A stretch of 64,000 nucleotides of DNA from Amycolatopsis iheyensis (GTDB taxonomy: Bacteria; Actinomycetota; Actinomycetes; Mycobacteriales; Pseudonocardiaceae). The stretch lies in assembly GCF_024703995.1 (NCBI RefSeq), contig NZ_JAMXQV010000007.1:366307-430306 (forward strand), written 5' to 3'. This document shows positions 44,904-53,326 of this stretch, one piece after another; within the stretch, counting starts at the first letter, position 1; the number at the start of each line of letters is the position of its first letter. The notes under the pieces are model-generated. The model ran no database searches. It saw only the letters and a program-made list of their open reading frames with translations, and was not told the origin of the DNA. The position numbers and the translations under genes are program-made.

Positions 44904-45461
44904 TCACCAGCTCCACCGCGAGCAGATCCGGCGGTCGAGGAAGTTGTAGGCGGGCAACGGCCCGACCCAGTCGGCCTCGACACCGCCGTCGGCCAGCCCG
45001 GCCACCGTCTCCCGCACGACGAGCAGGTCACCCATCCCGACCAGGAACGCCCAGCGCTCGTCGGCGGAGTCACCCGCCGGGAGCGCCACCGAGTCGCGGG
45101 CGCGCTCGGCGACTTCGCTCAGCAGCACGTCGGAGCGCGCCGCGCGCCAGGCCGACCCGGGTTCGGTGAACCGCAGGCAGACGTGCACCTCGGCCAGCCC
45201 GTCGAGCCGGTCGAGGTCGGCGCGGTAGGTGTCGGCACGCGGGGCCAGGACCTCGGCGCGGACGGCGTCCTCGTCGTCGGCGACGGTGCCGAACCGGACC
45301 GGCAGCACCGGCCCGCCCTCGACGAGCGCGGACACCACCGCCAGGTGCGCGGCCGGGTCGGGTTCGGGCTCGCCGACGACCATCGCGAGGTCTTCCCAGC
45401 ACACCGTGCGGGGTGCCCGCGGGTGCCCGGCCCGGACGACTCCGTAGAGCTGCAGCGTCAC
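44904..45461 (-). CDS. Gas vesicle protein of the GvpL/GvpF family (second copy)
   Basis: 185 residues, shorter than the first copy. LQLYGVVRAGH opens it, PVLPVRFGTVADDEDAVRA carries the family core (V-L-P-V-R-F-G-T-V), and VCLRFTEPGSAW with DWVGPLPAYNFLD closes it; the last is the G-P-x-P-x-Y-x-F signature. GvpF/L proteins bind GvpA and seed the vesicle. The GTG overlaps the gvpJ stop (GTGA). It is the last gene of the gas-vesicle operon. Confidence 0.88.
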   Translation of the reverse strand: MTLQLYGVVRAGHPRAPRTVCWEDLAMVVGEPEPDPAAHLAVVSALVEGGPVLPVRFGTVADDEDAVRAEVLAPRADTYRADLDRLDGLAEVHVCLRFTEPGSAWRAARSDVLLSEVAERARDSVALPAGDSADERWAFLVGMGDLLVVRETVAGLADGGVEADWVGPLPAYNFLDRRICSRWSW

Positions 45462-45760
45462 GGCTGCTCGACCGGGATCGCGGGCTCGACCGGGATGGCC
45501 GGCGCGGGCGGGATCAACCCGGTCGTCTGCCCGAGTCCCTGCGAAATCTGGCCGGGGGCGGGCGTGTTCTGCAGCCGCTGCATGGCTTCGAGGTAGCGGA
45601 TGTAGGTGTCGACGCTGGCGATCACGATCCGCGCCTCGAGCGCCAGCAGCTCGATGCCGATCACCGACACCCGCACCGAGGCGTCGATGACGAGCCCCTT
45701 GTCGAGCAGGATGTCGAGCGTGTCGGCGAGGCCGCCGCCGGTCTGTCCGGGTCTGGTCAC
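45458..45760 (-). CDS. gvpJ: Gas vesicle minor shell protein GvpJ
   Basis: 100 residues of the GvpA/J family. LADTLDILLDKGLVIDASVRVSVIGIELL (first part) and ARIVIASVDTYIRYLEA are diagnostic of GvpJ, where D-T-Y-I-R-Y replaces the GvpA sequence. A Pro/Ile-rich tail (about 72-100, with PAIPVE twice) is unusual. The GTG follows GAAAGGAACTAG and lies directly after the gvpK stop. Confidence 0.88.
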   Translation of the reverse strand: MTRPGQTGGGLADTLDILLDKGLVIDASVRVSVIGIELLALEARIVIASVDTYIRYLEAMQRLQNTPAPGQISQGLGQTTGLIPPAPAIPVEPAIPVEQP

Positions 45761-45976
45761 CTAGTTCCTTTCGTCGATGGCCGCGCGGATCTCTTCGAAC
45801 CGGAGGTCGAGCGCGATCAGGGCTTGGCCGAGGTCTTCGACCTGGGCGGGGGTGAGCGTGTCCATGCGCCGCAGCGCCTGGCGTTCCAGCACGTCGCGGA
45901 GGATGTCGAGCACGGTGACGACGAGGTGGCCGAGCCCGCGGCCCGCGTCGGCCGGGATGCGGACGGGCTCGCTCAT
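45761..45976 (-). CDS. gvpK: Gas vesicle protein GvpK (short)
   Basis: 71 residues. LGHLVVTVLDILRDVLERQALRRMD (first part), then LTPAQVEDLGQALIALDLRFEEI, is the GvpK core. It is shorter than most GvpK proteins, which carry N- and C-terminal extensions. The ATG overlaps the preceding stop (ATGA), and the stop abuts gvpJ. GvpK is essential for vesicle formation in the organisms studied. Confidence 0.88.
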   Translation of the reverse strand: MSEPVRIPADAGRGLGHLVVTVLDILRDVLERQALRRMDTLTPAQVEDLGQALIALDLRFEEIRAAIDERN

Positions 45977-46122
45977 TCTTCGATCCCGAGCAGCAGCAAC
46001 CGCAGGTCGAGCCGGACGAGGTCGATCCCGGCGAGCGAGATGACCACGTCCCCGGTCACGACGGCGCCCCGGTGCACGACCCGGTCGAGCAGGTCGGCGA
46101 CGGCTTCGGCGGCGTCAGCCAT
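45973..46122 (-). CDS. Very short GvpA/GvpS-like gas vesicle protein
   Basis: Only 49 residues: VADLLDRVVHRGAVVTGDVV then ISLAGIDLVRLDLRLLLLG. This is the GvpA-like core (helix-strand-strand-helix) with almost nothing else, as in a trimmed GvpS. It overlaps the preceding GvpF/L gene by 8 bases and gvpK by 4, so it is clearly translated in the operon. It may be a minor shell or assembly protein. Confidence 0.8.
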   Translation of the reverse strand: MADAAEAVADLLDRVVHRGAVVTGDVVISLAGIDLVRLDLRLLLLGIEE

Positions 46123-46837
46123 CGGCCGCGCCCAGCTCGACGTCGGTGAACGAGTACGGCGGCCAGGGCCCCGACGTCTCCACCGTGGCGCCCGCGGCGC
46201 GCAGCTCGCGCGCGAACCACTCGAACTCGGCGTGGAACGCCGCCTCCCGGTCCTGCGCGACCAGGTACGCCGTGTTGACCAGCACGCCGTGCGGCCGGGT
46301 CCGCTCCATGCTGTCGGCGGCGTGCCTGCGCAACGCCGCGCCAAGTCGGTCGGCCGCGCCGACCAGGTCCTCGCGGGCCCGTTGGATCGCCTTCAGCCGT
46401 TCCCGGCGGCGGACGAGGTACTGCGTGCCGGTCAGGCCCGCCGCGTCCGGGCGGGTCGTCGTCGCGGGCTCGGCGTGCCGCACCCGGACGCCCCACTCGC
46501 GGTGCCCCGCCACCTCGTCGAGGCAGTCGCGGGCCTGGTCGTAGGCGGTCTCCAGGAGCCGGCGGGCCGCGTCTTCGCCGTCGAGGACCGTGCCGAACCG
46601 CAGCGGCAGCACGGGTTCGTGCCGGAACACCGCGCGCACCACGGCGTCGTGCTCGCGGGCCAGTTCGGCCAGCGCGCCGTCGACCGGGTCGAGCGTGTCG
46701 ATGCGGTCGAAGCGCGCCGGCGCCACCTCCGAGACGACGACGCCGAGGTCCCGGTAGCCGATCAGCCGCGGCGGGCCGATGTCCAAAGTGGCCGGCCGGT
46801 TGCGGGTGATCGCGTACGCGCACAACCAGTCGCTCAC
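46115..46837 (-). CDS. Gas vesicle protein of the GvpL/GvpF family (first copy)
   Basis: 240 residues. DWLCAYAITRN opens it, HEPVLPLRFGTVLDGEDAAR is the family core, GVRVRHAEPATTTR and TGTQYLVRRRERL follow, and GPWPPYSFTD is the closing signature. Both lobes are complete. The GTG overlaps the gvpA stop (GTGA). It is the larger of two paralogues, as in other actinomycete clusters that encode both GvpF and GvpL. Confidence 0.9.
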   Translation of the reverse strand: MSDWLCAYAITRNRPATLDIGPPRLIGYRDLGVVVSEVAPARFDRIDTLDPVDGALAELAREHDAVVRAVFRHEPVLPLRFGTVLDGEDAARRLLETAYDQARDCLDEVAGHREWGVRVRHAEPATTTRPDAAGLTGTQYLVRRRERLKAIQRAREDLVGAADRLGAALRRHAADSMERTRPHGVLVNTAYLVAQDREAAFHAEFEWFARELRAAGATVETSGPWPPYSFTDVELGAADG

Positions 46838-47139
46838 CGGCGCTCTCCCGTCCCGCTCGGCTCGGGCAGCCGCGCTTCCAGTTCGGCGACGCGCGCCGCC
46901 AGTTCGTCGCGCCGGGCGTTCGGCGCGAAGAACGGGTCGTTCGTCCACCAGTCCATCCCCATTTCCCGGGCGGTCTGCGCGGACGCGATGAACAACCGGA
47001 TCCGCAGGGTCAGCAATTCGACGTCGACGACGCTGACCCCGATGCCACCGGCTATCACGACGCCCTTGTCGAGCACGCGTTCCAGAATGTCCGCCAATGA
47101 ATCGGACGAAGCGGCCAATCGGGTCGACCTTCCTTTCAC
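46834..47139 (-). CDS. gvpA: Gas vesicle structural protein GvpA
   Basis: 101 residues as drawn. SLADILERVLDKGVVIAGGI and VELLTLRIRLFIASAQTAREMGMDWW are the conserved GvpA shell core, ending with M-G-x-D-W-W. A charged C-terminal tail (about 72-101) extends beyond the usual 70 or so residues. The GTG at 47139 overlaps the gvpO stop. However, a strong AAGGAAGG lies after this GTG and 9 bases before an in-frame TTG at 47118, so the TTG (94 residues) may be the true start. Confidence 0.88.
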   Translation of the reverse strand: MKGRSTRLAASSDSLADILERVLDKGVVIAGGIGVSVVDVELLTLRIRLFIASAQTAREMGMDWWTNDPFFAPNARRDELAARVAELEARLPEPSGTGERR

Positions 47140-47465
47140 GAATCGGTGGAGCCACGGGTGAACCGCCGCAGGCGCTCACACGCGCCGAGTTCGCCGGCCG
47201 CGTCGACGTCGACCCGGTAGGTGGCCATGACACTGGTGGAGTCCGGGATCCGGGCCAGCTCGACGACGTCGACCAGCACGGACCAACCGCCGTCGGCGCG
47301 GGTCCGCACCCCGGTCACGGCGTGCGGGGTCAGCCCGGTCACCACGCCGAACAGGGTTCTCGCCGCTTGAATGGCGTCGGCGGCGGGGAGCCGGGAAACG
47401 GATTTCCCGGAGCACTCCGGAGTATTGTTGTTTTGGGCAAGGGACGACTGAGGCGATTCCGTCAT
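47136..47465 (-). CDS. gvpO: Gas vesicle protein GvpO
   Basis: 109 residues. AARTLFGVVTGLTPHAVTGV, GGWSVLVDVVELARIPDSTS and ATYRVDVDAAGEL give the GvpO pattern. It is the first gene of the operon O-A-F/L-S-K-J-L, the same lead gene as in Streptomyces clusters. The ATG follows AGGAAAGCG. The 184-bp region upstream should contain the operon promoter. gvpN and gvpG are absent from the window. Confidence 0.85.
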   Translation of the reverse strand: MTESPQSSLAQNNNTPECSGKSVSRLPAADAIQAARTLFGVVTGLTPHAVTGVRTRADGGWSVLVDVVELARIPDSTSVMATYRVDVDAAGELGACERLRRFTRGSTDS

Positions 47466-47649
47466 CGCTTTCCTGGTCTCGGCTGGGTGCCCACCGTAGC
47501 AACGGGCACAACCGCCCGCAGATGTGCCGCGGCACGGTATTTTTCACCGGTTCGCGGGAACGAATGGGCTCTCTGCGTCAGCGGGCGGGAGCGAATGGCG
47601 CAACGACCGCGCGCCCGGCGGAACCAATTCCTCGAATCGCCGCCGGAGG

Positions 47650-48330
47650 TTACGATCGAGTAACGTCCACGAGCCGGTACCCGACGCCGCGGACCGTCTC
47701 GATGGTGCGGGTGCCGAACGGCGCGTCGATCTTGCGCCGCAGGTACCCGATGTACACCTCGACGACGTTCTCGTCGCCGTCGTAGTGCGCGTCCCAGACG
47801 TGGCCGAGAATCTCGTTCTTCGTCAGCGCGGTGCCCGCCCGCCGCAACAGGAACTCCAGCAGCCCGAACTCGCGCGCGGTCAGCTCGATCCGTTGCTGTC
47901 CTCTGTGGACGGTCCGGGCGGACGGGTCGAGCCTCAGGTCGCCCGCCTCCAGGACCGCGGGGCGGGCCGGCGCGCCTCGGCGCAGCAGCGCGCGCAGCCG
48001 GGCGATCAGGACGACGAACGAGAACGGCTTGGAGAGGTAGTCGTCGGCGCCGAGGTCGAACGCGTCGGCCTCGTCGTACTCGCCGTCCTTCGCGGTGAGC
48101 ATCAGCACCGGCGTCCAGTTTTCGGCCGCCCGCAGGCGTTTGAGCACCTCGTAGCCGGACAGCTCGGGCAGCATGATGTCGAGCACGATCACGTCGTACT
48201 CGTGCTCGAGCGCCCGCCAGAGGCCCTCCCGGCCGGTCGGCGCGACGTCGGCGGTGAACCCCTCGGCGACCAGCCCGCGGCGCAACGTCTCCGCGAACTC
48301 GCGTTCGTCTTCCACGATCAGCAACCGCAC
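47650..48330 (-). CDS. OmpR/PhoB-family response regulator
   Basis: 226 residues. The receiver has the acidic pair V-E-D, phospho-acceptor D51 in VIVLDIMLPELSG, T79 in LMLTAK and K101 in YLSKPF. The winged-helix effector ends with EVYIGYLRRKID and ETVRGVGYRLV. The GTG start overlaps the histidine kinase stop by 1 base (TAGTG), so the two are coupled. It lies upstream of the gas-vesicle operon on the same strand, with 184 bp between, and might regulate it. Confidence 0.93.
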   Translation of the reverse strand: MRLLIVEDEREFAETLRRGLVAEGFTADVAPTGREGLWRALEHEYDVIVLDIMLPELSGYEVLKRLRAAENWTPVLMLTAKDGEYDEADAFDLGADDYLSKPFSFVVLIARLRALLRRGAPARPAVLEAGDLRLDPSARTVHRGQQRIELTAREFGLLEFLLRRAGTALTKNEILGHVWDAHYDGDENVVEVYIGYLRRKIDAPFGTRTIETVRGVGYRLVDVTRS

Positions 48331-49721
48331 TACGACTCCTCCTCCGGCAGGTCCAGCACCGGCAGCTCGAGCACGAACCGCGCGCCCGGCTCCCCCGACG
48401 CGGCGTAGCGCGCCCGGCCGCCGTGGCGGGCCGCGATGCCCGCCACGATCGGCAGGCCGAGCCCGGTGCCACCGTGTTCGCGCTGGCGGGACGCGTCGAG
48501 CCGGACGAACCGCTCGAAGATCCGGTCACGATCGGCTTCCGCGACACCGGGGCCGTCGTCACTCACCTCGACGACCGCGAACTCGCCGCGCACCGAACTG
48601 GTGACGCGGATGTGCGAGCGCGCGTGCCCGCGGGCGTTGTCGACGAGGTTGCGCACGGCCCGCCGCAGCTGGGCCTCGCTGCCGCGCACCTTCGCCGGCC
48701 CCGCCCGGACCTCGACTTCGAGCGCGCATTCGCCGCGGACGCGCTCGGCTTCGGCGCGGACGATGTCGTCGAGGTCGACCTCGGTGCGCGAGGGCCGGTC
48801 GGTGGTGTCGTCGGTGCGGGCGAGCATGAGCAGGTCGTCGACGAGCTCCCGCAGCCGCGCGGTCTCGCGGCCGATCACCGGCACCAGGTCGCCGGTGCTT
48901 TCCGGGTGCCGCCCGGAGACGTCGAGCGCGGTGCTGATCGTCGAGAGCGGCGACCGCAGCTCGTGGCTGGCGTCGGCGACGAACCGGCGTTGCGCCGCCT
49001 GCGCCGAGGCGAGCCGCCCGAGCATTTCGTTGAGCGTCACGGCCAGCCGGTGCACCTCGTCGCCACCCGGCGGCAGCGCCACGCGGGCAGCGAGGTCGCG
49101 CGTCGAGATTTCTGCGACGGTCCGGCGCATCCGCTCGACCGGCCGCAGCGCCGAGCCGACCGCGCGGTAAACGGCGAAGCCGGAGATCGCGAGCAGCGGG
49201 ATGGCGATCAGGCCGAGCAGGAGCGTCAGCCGCGTGGACGCCTCGGTCACCGGCTCGAGCGAGCGCGCCGAGACGACCGTGTACGGCCCACCCGGCCCGT
49301 TCACCTGCTGCGACACCACGCGGTAGTCGTCGCTGTCGCCGTTGAGGCCGAGCGGCAGGGTCTCGATGGTCTCGTGACCGACGGCCGGGCGCGCGGCGGT
49401 CAGCGCCGGGTGCCCGACGATGGCCGGGTCGCTCGCGATCGGCAGGCCGCGGGAGTTCAGCACCTGGGTGACGGCCTCGGTGTCGCCGGTGCTGGCGACG
49501 TCGCTGGCGCTCAGGTCGCGGGCGCCTTCGCGGACGAGCTGGATGGCGACCTGCCGCCCGGTGCTGCGGGCACTCTCGGTGACACTGCGGTCGAGCGACT
49601 CCTCCAGCAGGAAGACCACGACGACCCCGGCGGCCGCGATGGCCAGCGCGAGCGCGAACACGGCCACCGCGGTGGTCCGCATCCGAACCCCGGTAGCGGC
49701 GATCACCCTGCCCACCTTCAC
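48330..49721 (-). CDS. Sensor histidine kinase
   Basis: 463 residues. Membrane helices lie at about 15-38 and 160-182, with an extracytoplasmic sensor of about 120 residues between. A HAMP domain follows (SALRPVERMRRTVAEISTRD), then the H-box FVADASHELRSPLSTI, N-box VRNLVDNARGHA, and ATP-binding boxes DDGPGVAE and GGTGLGLPIV. It pairs with the response regulator next to it. The GTG at 49721 is 6 bases from TACGCT, which points to a leaderless transcript; GTGs at 49715 and 49706 are alternatives. Confidence 0.9.
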   Translation of the reverse strand: MKVGRVIAATGVRMRTTAVAVFALALAIAAAGVVVVFLLEESLDRSVTESARSTGRQVAIQLVREGARDLSASDVASTGDTEAVTQVLNSRGLPIASDPAIVGHPALTAARPAVGHETIETLPLGLNGDSDDYRVVSQQVNGPGGPYTVVSARSLEPVTEASTRLTLLLGLIAIPLLAISGFAVYRAVGSALRPVERMRRTVAEISTRDLAARVALPPGGDEVHRLAVTLNEMLGRLASAQAAQRRFVADASHELRSPLSTISTALDVSGRHPESTGDLVPVIGRETARLRELVDDLLMLARTDDTTDRPSRTEVDLDDIVRAEAERVRGECALEVEVRAGPAKVRGSEAQLRRAVRNLVDNARGHARSHIRVTSSVRGEFAVVEVSDDGPGVAEADRDRIFERFVRLDASRQREHGGTGLGLPIVAGIAARHGGRARYAASGEPGARFVLELPVLDLPEEES

Positions 49722-49727
49722 CAACGC

Positions 49728-49733
49728 AGCGTA
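49728..49733 (-). promoter_or_regulatory. -10 box (TACGCT) for the two-component operon
   Basis: TACGCT on the minus strand is 6 bases from the GTG at 49721, with no ribosome site, in the layout of the other leaderless promoters here. Confidence 0.4.
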
Positions 49734-49772
49734 ACGACCCCCGCCGCTCCCACCGGCCCCGAGCGCCCCAAT

Positions 49773-49846
49773 GTGGCCTTGGTTGCGTCTGACGCACCCA
49801 ATGTGGCCTTCGGTGCGTCTGACGCACCGAAGGCCACATTGGGGCG
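49773..49846. repeat. AATGTGG palindromic repeat with a 22-bp perfect stem
   Basis: CCCAATGTGGCCTTCGGTGC (start of the arm 49797-49818) and its exact complement (49822-49843) enclose a 3-base loop. A further direct half-copy, GCGCCCCAATGTGGCCTT, at 49773-49790 can pair with the 3' arm instead. It lies between gatD and the kinase gene and probably ends the murT-gatD transcript. A partial copy is at 63897. Confidence 0.85.
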
Positions 49847-49882
49847 CTGGCGGCCGGCCAACAGCGGCGGGGCGGGCGGGGC

Positions 49883-50593
49883 TCATGGGGTCCGGCGGCG
49901 GCGGGTGGCCGTGAGGCGCTCGACGCGCAGGCGGTCGACCTCGGGCAGCTCCAGCGGGCCGAGCGGGTGCCCGGCCGTCCACGCCAGGAGCAGGTCCGCG
50001 AGGGCGGGGTTGCGGGCGAGCGCCGGGCCGTGCAGGTAGGTGCCGACGACCCGGCCGGTGACCGCGCCCTCGGTGCCGTCGCCGTTGCCGGTGCCGCGCA
50101 CGACCTGCCCGAGCGGCCGGCTGTCGGGGCCGAGCTCGGTGACGCCGAGGTGGTTCTCGAAGCCGGTGAGCGGCGCGTCGCCGAGGATGCCCGCCGACGT
50201 CGCGACCAGCTCGGCGACCGCCCGCCGCGGGCCGGGGGCGGTGCGGACGTCGAGCAGGCCGAGGCCGTCGTGCTCGACGTCGTCGAGGCCGCGGAAGCGG
50301 GTGCCGAGGATCTGCAGCCCGGCGCAGACGCCGAAGACCACGCCGCCCGCCAGCGCCCGCCGGTGCTTGCGGAGGTGGGCCGCGGCCAGTGCCTGCGCGC
50401 CGTCCTCGCCGCCGCCGAGCAGGTAGATGTCCAATGTGGATGGAACTGGTTCGCCGAGCGCGACCGGCACGACCTCGGCGTCGAACCGGCGCCAGCGCAG
50501 CCGCTGGCACAGGACCTGCGCGTTGCCGGTGTCGCCGTAGGTGCCGAGCACCTCGGGCAGCAGCAGTCCGATGCGGACGGTCGAGTCAGCCAC
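49883..50593 (-). CDS. gatD: Lipid II isoglutaminyl synthase, glutaminase subunit GatD
   Basis: 236 residues, a CobB/CobQ-like class I glutamine amidotransferase. The nucleophile is C90 in VVFGVCAGLQILG, and the histidine is in VVGTYLHGPALARNP. LLPEVLGTYGDTGNAQVL and YLLGGGEDG are GatD signatures. With MurT it converts the alpha-carboxyl of D-Glu in lipid II to the amide, a step needed for efficient cross-linking. The GTG start overlaps murT by 8 bases. Confidence 0.93.
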   Translation of the reverse strand: MADSTVRIGLLLPEVLGTYGDTGNAQVLCQRLRWRRFDAEVVPVALGEPVPSTLDIYLLGGGEDGAQALAAAHLRKHRRALAGGVVFGVCAGLQILGTRFRGLDDVEHDGLGLLDVRTAPGPRRAVAELVATSAGILGDAPLTGFENHLGVTELGPDSRPLGQVVRGTGNGDGTEGAVTGRVVGTYLHGPALARNPALADLLLAWTAGHPLGPLELPEVDRLRVERLTATRRRRTP

Positions 50594-51815
50594 CGGGCAG
50601 CCTGCCGACCAGCTCGCGAAAGGCGGTGTAGTTCGCGACGAGCTCGACGCCGCCGGGCGGCAGCGCGTCGATCGCGGCGACCGGGTCGGGCTCGGCCCAG
50701 TGCGCGACCTCGGCGTAGCAGAGCCGCACGGCGAGATCGGCGCCGCGTTCGCCGGCGACGACGACCTGGCGGCCGCGCAGGCGCTCGAAGTGGACGTCCC
50801 AGAGCCAGGACAGGTCGCGGCCGTCGGCCTCCTGGGCGTTGACCGCGACGACGACCGGGGTGTCCTCGTCGAGCACGCGGAGCGTTTCGACCCAGCCGGC
50901 CGGGTTCTTCGCGAGCATCAGCCGCACGTGGTGGCGCGACCGGCGGATCGTACGGTAGCGGCCGCCGATGTCGGTGATGGTCCGCAGCCGCGCGGCGGCG
51001 GTGTGCGGCGGCACGCCGACCCGGTGCGCGGCGGCGAGCGCGAGGGCGGCGTTCGCGCGGTTGGCGTCGCCCGGCAGCCGCAGGTCGAGGTCGACGTGCC
51101 GGCCGCCGGGCGTGCGGACGAGGTCGCCGTCGAGGATCCAGGTGGGTTCGGGGCGGGCAAGGCCGCAGGCGCAGCGCCAGTGGTCTTTCGCGGTTTCGAC
51201 GAGCCCGTCGCAGCGCGGACAGGCGGTGGAGTCCCCGGTCCACCGCCGCCCGGCGGCGACCCACACGGGCCTTTTCGCTCCGGTGGCGGCGGAGGTGACG
51301 AGAACGTCGTCACAATTGGCGACAATCGTGGTTTCGGGATGACTGGCGATCGCGGCCCGCAACTCACGTTCGGTCGCCCGCACTTCGCCGACGCGGTCGA
51401 GCTGATCGCGGCTGAGGTTGAGCAGCACGAGCACGGCGGGCGTGAGCTGTTCGGCAACCCAGGGCAGGTAGGTCTCGTCGACTTCGAGCACGGCGTACGG
51501 CGCTTCGGGGCTCGCGGCGAGCGCGGCGAGGACGCCGTCGGGCATGTTGGCGCCGTCGCTGTTGGCGGCGACCTCGGCGAGTGCTTCGAGGGCCCGGGTG
51601 AGCATCCGGGCGGTGGTGGTTTTGCCGTTGGTGCCGGTGACGAGCACGACGGTCCGTTCCTGCCCAAGCCGCCGAAGGGCCCGCGGATCGAGCGCGAGCG
51701 CGACGCGGCCCCCGATGACCCCACCCCGGCCGAGGCCGGCACTGCGGGAAAGCCAGGCGGTAGCGCGCCCGGCGGCGACGGAGGCACGGGTGCGGAGGGG
51801 GCTTCGGACGCTCAT
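50586..51815 (-). CDS. murT: Lipid II isoglutaminyl synthase, Mur-ligase subunit MurT
   Basis: 409 residues. The Mur-ligase P-loop GTNGKTTT lies at 61-68, VLEVDETYLP is the Walker B region, and a four-cysteine zinc ribbon is inserted (C199-x-x-C202 and C215-x-C217), as in MurT proteins. The DUF1727 domain closes the protein (DIGGRYRTI, VAVNAQEADGRDLSWLWD). It activates the D-Glu carboxylate, and GatD supplies ammonia. The ATG at 51815 has only a weak ribosome site. A long upstream region may carry regulatory signals. Confidence 0.93.
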   Translation of the reverse strand: MSVRSPLRTRASVAAGRATAWLSRSAGLGRGGVIGGRVALALDPRALRRLGQERTVVLVTGTNGKTTTARMLTRALEALAEVAANSDGANMPDGVLAALAASPEAPYAVLEVDETYLPWVAEQLTPAVLVLLNLSRDQLDRVGEVRATERELRAAIASHPETTIVANCDDVLVTSAATGAKRPVWVAAGRRWTGDSTACPRCDGLVETAKDHWRCACGLARPEPTWILDGDLVRTPGGRHVDLDLRLPGDANRANAALALAAAHRVGVPPHTAAARLRTITDIGGRYRTIRRSRHHVRLMLAKNPAGWVETLRVLDEDTPVVVAVNAQEADGRDLSWLWDVHFERLRGRQVVVAGERGADLAVRLCYAEVAHWAEPDPVAAIDALPPGGVELVANYTAFRELVGRLPGG

Positions 51816-52540
51816 CGGCTGGATGGTGCTCGGGCGGCGCTGTGAGGACCCTGAGTCCGTGACCCAGACCTCCCGGCGCGCCGCTCGGTGGCCGCGCAAG
51901 AACAAGCCCTTCACGACACTGGACGACAGCGGGTCCACAGCATCGTCGACCCGCGCACACGCAGCGGAAGCGCCGATGGTCGCCGGACGTAGGCAGCGAG
52001 CACTGCCCGCCGCTTGGCGGTTTCTCTGGTTGTCGCAACACCTGAGTGTTCAGGAGTTGGCTCGAGTCCAGACGGGATCCGCCCAGCGGCCCACTTTGGG
52101 CCGGCGGACGCAGGAGCAGCTGTCGGAGAAGCAGCCCGGCAACCCCACCCCCGCCCTCTCCTGGGGGGCTGCCCAGTTCCAGCGTATCGCCCCCCTCCGA
52201 CGGAAACGGCGAAACGCCGCCACCCGCGCCGAATTGTCCACATTACGACCGCCCTGTTGACAACCCCTTCAGCCCCTTCACAACCCATTCACGGACATGA
52301 ATCGAACAACCATCGAACTTGTCGAACGACCAAGCCGCCACCAGCACAACCGCCATAGGTAGGGAACTTAACCATCGGAGGTTGTACCAATTAGCCTCCG
52401 CAAGTAACCGCATTCTCCCGGACTTCTTCTGAGACGTTTCAAGATCTTCCGCACATACATCGGAGGTGTTAACGTCCAACCCCACCCAGCGGAAATGCGT
52501 ACCGCTGAGTGGAAACCGGGAACGTCCAACGGAGGGCAAC
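51816..52540. other. 725-bp intergenic region between murT and the IclR gene
   Basis: No gene can be supported in either direction. It contains a hairpin CAACACCTGA/TCAGGAGTTG (52036-52059, one mismatch) and a GGCCC-type hairpin (52087-52103). Nearer the IclR gene are A+T-richer sequences and an AGCGG/CCGCT inverted repeat (about 52490-52508) that might be the IclR operator. ACGGAGGGCAAC before 52541 is the IclR ribosome site. Both divergent promoters must be here. Confidence 0.5.
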
Positions 52541-53326
52541 GTGGTACCGGAGCAGCGCGGGCTGGAACAGAGCGGCACCCTCGAACGCGGACTCGCGGTG
52601 CTCGAGCACGTGGGTCGGCACCAGGAGATTTCCACCAATGCGATCGCGCGGCAACTGGGACTTTCCCGCAGTGCCGCGTACCGCATCGTCGGCACCCTGA
52701 AAAACCTCGAGTACCTCGAAGCCGACCAGGTCACCGGCCGGGTGCGGCTCGGGACGCGGCTCGTCGAGCTCGGGGCGCGGGCCATGGCCGCCACCGATCT
52801 GCACCGGTGTGCGCCGCGGTACCTCGCGTCGCTCGCCGAACGGTCCGGGGAGACCACCTACCTCGCCGTTCCCGACAACGACACCATGGTCTACGTCGCC
52901 ACCGAACGCAGTGCCAGCGCCGTCACCCTCGCGTGCCGGCTCGGGACCCGGCGGCCGCAGCACGCGACGTCGCTCGGGAAGGCCTGGCTCGCCGCCCTGC
53001 CCGAGCTCGACCGCGCCGAGCGCGTCCGCCGGATGAAGCTGGACTCCTTGACCCTCAAGACGATCATCGACCCGCACCGGCTGCTCGACGAGCTCGCGAA
53101 GACCAGCCGGCGCGGCTGGGCGATCGACGAAGTCGAGAACGAGCCCGACGTCGGCTGCGTCGCCGCCGCCGTGCGCGACCACTCCGGACGGCCGATCGCC
53201 GCCATCAGCATCGCCGGGCCGGCGCCGCGCGTCCTGCGGCGGCTCGACGAGCTCGGCGCCTCGGTGGCCGGGACCGCCGCCGCGCTGTCGCTGCGGCTCG
53301 GCTACGTCCGGGGGCAACGGGTATGA
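52541..53326 (+). CDS. IclR-family regulator of the lactate permease
   Basis: 261 residues. The N-terminal winged helix (about 10-70) has ISTNAIARQLGLSRSAAYRIVGTL (recognition helix in LSRSAAYRIV). The C-terminal effector domain (about 80-255) has SGETTYLAVPDNDTMVYVA, HATSLGKAWLAALP and GWAIDEVENEPDVGCVAAAV, the standard IclR set. Its stop overlaps the permease ATG (ATGA), so it is translated with its probable target. The effector may be lactate, glycolate or a related acid. Confidence 0.9.
   Translation: MVPEQRGLEQSGTLERGLAVLEHVGRHQEISTNAIARQLGLSRSAAYRIVGTLKNLEYLEADQVTGRVRLGTRLVELGARAMAATDLHRCAPRYLASLAERSGETTYLAVPDNDTMVYVATERSASAVTLACRLGTRRPQHATSLGKAWLAALPELDRAERVRRMKLDSLTLKTIIDPHRLLDELAKTSRRGWAIDEVENEPDVGCVAAAVRDHSGRPIAAISIAGPAPRVLRRLDELGASVAGTAAALSLRLGYVRGQRV

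Noticed and set aside
51816..52260. A plus-strand coding region before the IclR gene
   Set aside because: The frame is an extension of antisense sequence over murT, with no start signal or conserved residues.
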